The translations under genes were made by a program, and so were the position numbers. A stretch of DNA of 15,478 bases from contig CALYBF010000017.1 in the NCBI GenBank assembly GCA_944393755.1, positions 1-15,478 on the forward strand. Reading direction: 5' to 3'. Under the pieces are notes generated by a model, which did no database searches, was not told the DNA's origin, and was given only the letters and a program-made list of their open reading frames with translations. Positions within the stretch are counted from its first letter, which is position 1, and each line of letters starts with the position of its first letter. This DNA is from an uncultured Clostridia bacterium. Lineage in GTDB: Bacteria > Bacillota > Clostridia > TANB77 > CAG-508. Positions 14,630-15,478 of the stretch are shown in pieces.

Positions 14630-14663
14630 AATATCTCCCCCTATTATATTTTATGAAACAAAC

Positions 14664-14694
14664 AAAAAAAGGAAACAATATCTAACTGTTTCCT
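14664..14694 (-). terminator. Intrinsic terminator of the acyl-CoA synthetase gene
   Basis: AGGAAACA (14670-14677) pairs with TGTTTCCT (14687-14694) around a 9-base loop. On the minus strand it is followed directly by a TTTTTTT run (14664-14669 and the base of the stem), 8 bases after the stop at 14703. Confidence 0.88.
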
Positions 14695-14702
14695 AATAAT
14701 AT

Positions 14703-15478
14703 TTATTTTACATTTTTATTTTCTATAATATCTAAATTTGCTTGTCTTTTTATTTTATTAGTAGTAGTTTTAATTAAAGGTTCTTCAGAAATAATCATAC
14801 CTCTAATTGCTTTATACTTAGGCATAATTTTGTTTATTTCTTTTATTTTATCAGATAAAACTTTATAAATTTCTTCATCTGTAGATACTTTATATGCTTC
14901 TTTCATTACTTCTCTATCAAAAATAATTTTAACATTAATTTTAATATCTTCTTTATCATCTGATTGTCTCTTTCCAAATATGAAAGACTCATTTACACCT
15001 TCAATTTTGTTAACTAAAGCTTCCATTTCTTCTGGGAATATGTTCTTACCATTTTTAAGAACAATTACACTTTTCTTTCTTCCACAAATAAAAATATAAC
15101 CATCTTCATCTATTTTGGCTAAATCTCCTGTATGGAACCAGCCATCCTTTTCCATAACTTCTTTTGTTGCTTCTTCATCTCCATAATATCCGAAGCATTA
15201 CATTTGGACCTTTAACAGTAAGTTCTCCCATACCTTCATCATTTGCATCATCTATTCTTGCTTGAATATGTGGAAGTGCTTTTCCTATTGAACCAACTCT
15301 AAAATTATCATCTGTTTCAACACTAATTACTGGAGATGTTTCTGTTAAACCATATCCTTGGCATAAGTTAATTCCCCAATCTCTAAAAGCATATTCAACT
15401 TCTTTATCTAAAGCAGCTGCACCACTTACAAATAATTTTATATTTCCACCAAATATTTTGTGAATATCTTTAAATATT
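14703..15478 (-). pseudogene. Long-chain acyl-CoA synthetase (AMP-binding), C-terminal part, with a +1 frameshift; runs off the right edge
   Basis: ANL-family enzyme activating fatty acids to acyl-CoA through an acyl-AMP. Two frames join into one protein. From the window edge to about 15193 it reads IFKDIHKIFGGNIKLFVSGAA... QGYGLTETSPVIS ... GSIGKALP ... GELTVKGPNVML. Dropping one C (plus-strand G, about 15192) continues GYYGDEEATKEVMEKDG and then GWFHTGDLAKIDEDGYIFICGRKKSVIV to the end. Adenylate-binding GYGLTE, the GWFHTGD aspartate, the GRKK hinge and the final catalytic Lys in TTTNKIKR are all visible. Without correction the downstream half would start at a spurious ATG at 15155. The strong conservation on both sides suggests a recent mutation or a base-calling error. 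The N-terminal half, including the P-loop, lies outside the window. A terminator follows at 14664-14694. Confidence 0.85.

Noticed and set aside
15155..15157. Independent small gene starting at the ATG at 15155
   Set aside because: The adjoining frame upstream continues the same acyl-CoA synthetase; the ATG is an internal Met exposed by the frameshift.

Overview
The window comes from a low-GC (roughly 25-30% by eye), endospore-forming Firmicute, most likely a Clostridia member. The evidence is a complete spoIIA operon with spoIID and spoIIQ, a valine T-box riboswitch, strong AAGGAGG-type ribosome binding sites and SigA-type promoters. I cannot name the genus. Nearly everything from 950 to the right end is on the minus strand. 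The only plus-strand gene is the 5'-truncated one at the left edge.

Layout. (1) 2-886, plus strand: the C-terminal part of a protein with a radical-SAM-type SPASM (auxiliary Fe-S) domain fused to a JAB/JAMM metalloprotease domain. A 15-bp convergent hairpin separates it from the rest. (2) 950-4536: a sporulation block read leftward, spoIIAA-spoIIAB-sigF-spoIID-spoIIQ. It has a SigA-type promoter in front of spoIIAA and a near-perfect SigmaF promoter in front of spoIIQ. The block holds the forespore sigma factor, its anti-sigma and anti-anti-sigma factors, the engulfment peptidoglycan hydrolase SpoIID and the SpoIIQ channel/engulfment protein. (3) 4601-8483: a T-box operon with a GUA valine specifier, an aldose-1-epimerase-like gene broken by a one-base frameshift, then valS and a strong terminator. 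(4) 8503-9290: a divergent Ham1/RdgB-like NTPase flanked by two inverted copies of a GC-rich REP-like element. (5) 9288-12702: a lactaldehyde reductase-like iron alcohol dehydrogenase (fucO) and an aldehyde dehydrogenase, with a small membrane-anchored protein between them. This arrangement fits reduction or oxidation of short-chain aldehydes such as lactaldehyde. (6) 12814-13980: a stand-alone FIST sensory-domain protein with its own promoter. (7) 14108-14629: a membrane-anchored protein with a predicted TNF/BclA-C-like beta domain. (8) 14703-15478: the C-terminal half of a long-chain acyl-CoA synthetase, running off the right edge and carrying a one-base frameshift.

The most unusual items are the SPASM-JAB fusion, the spoIIA-spoIID-spoIIQ cluster with a readable SigmaF promoter, an epimerase-like gene under a valine T-box, the REP-like palindromes (one lying inside the spoIIA operon), and two frameshifts that both look like one extra G after CC on the plus strand. 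No tRNA, rRNA, CRISPR array or recognisable transposase is visible. The only gene-free stretch over 300 bases (8155-8571) holds the T-box leader, its promoter and one REP-like element.
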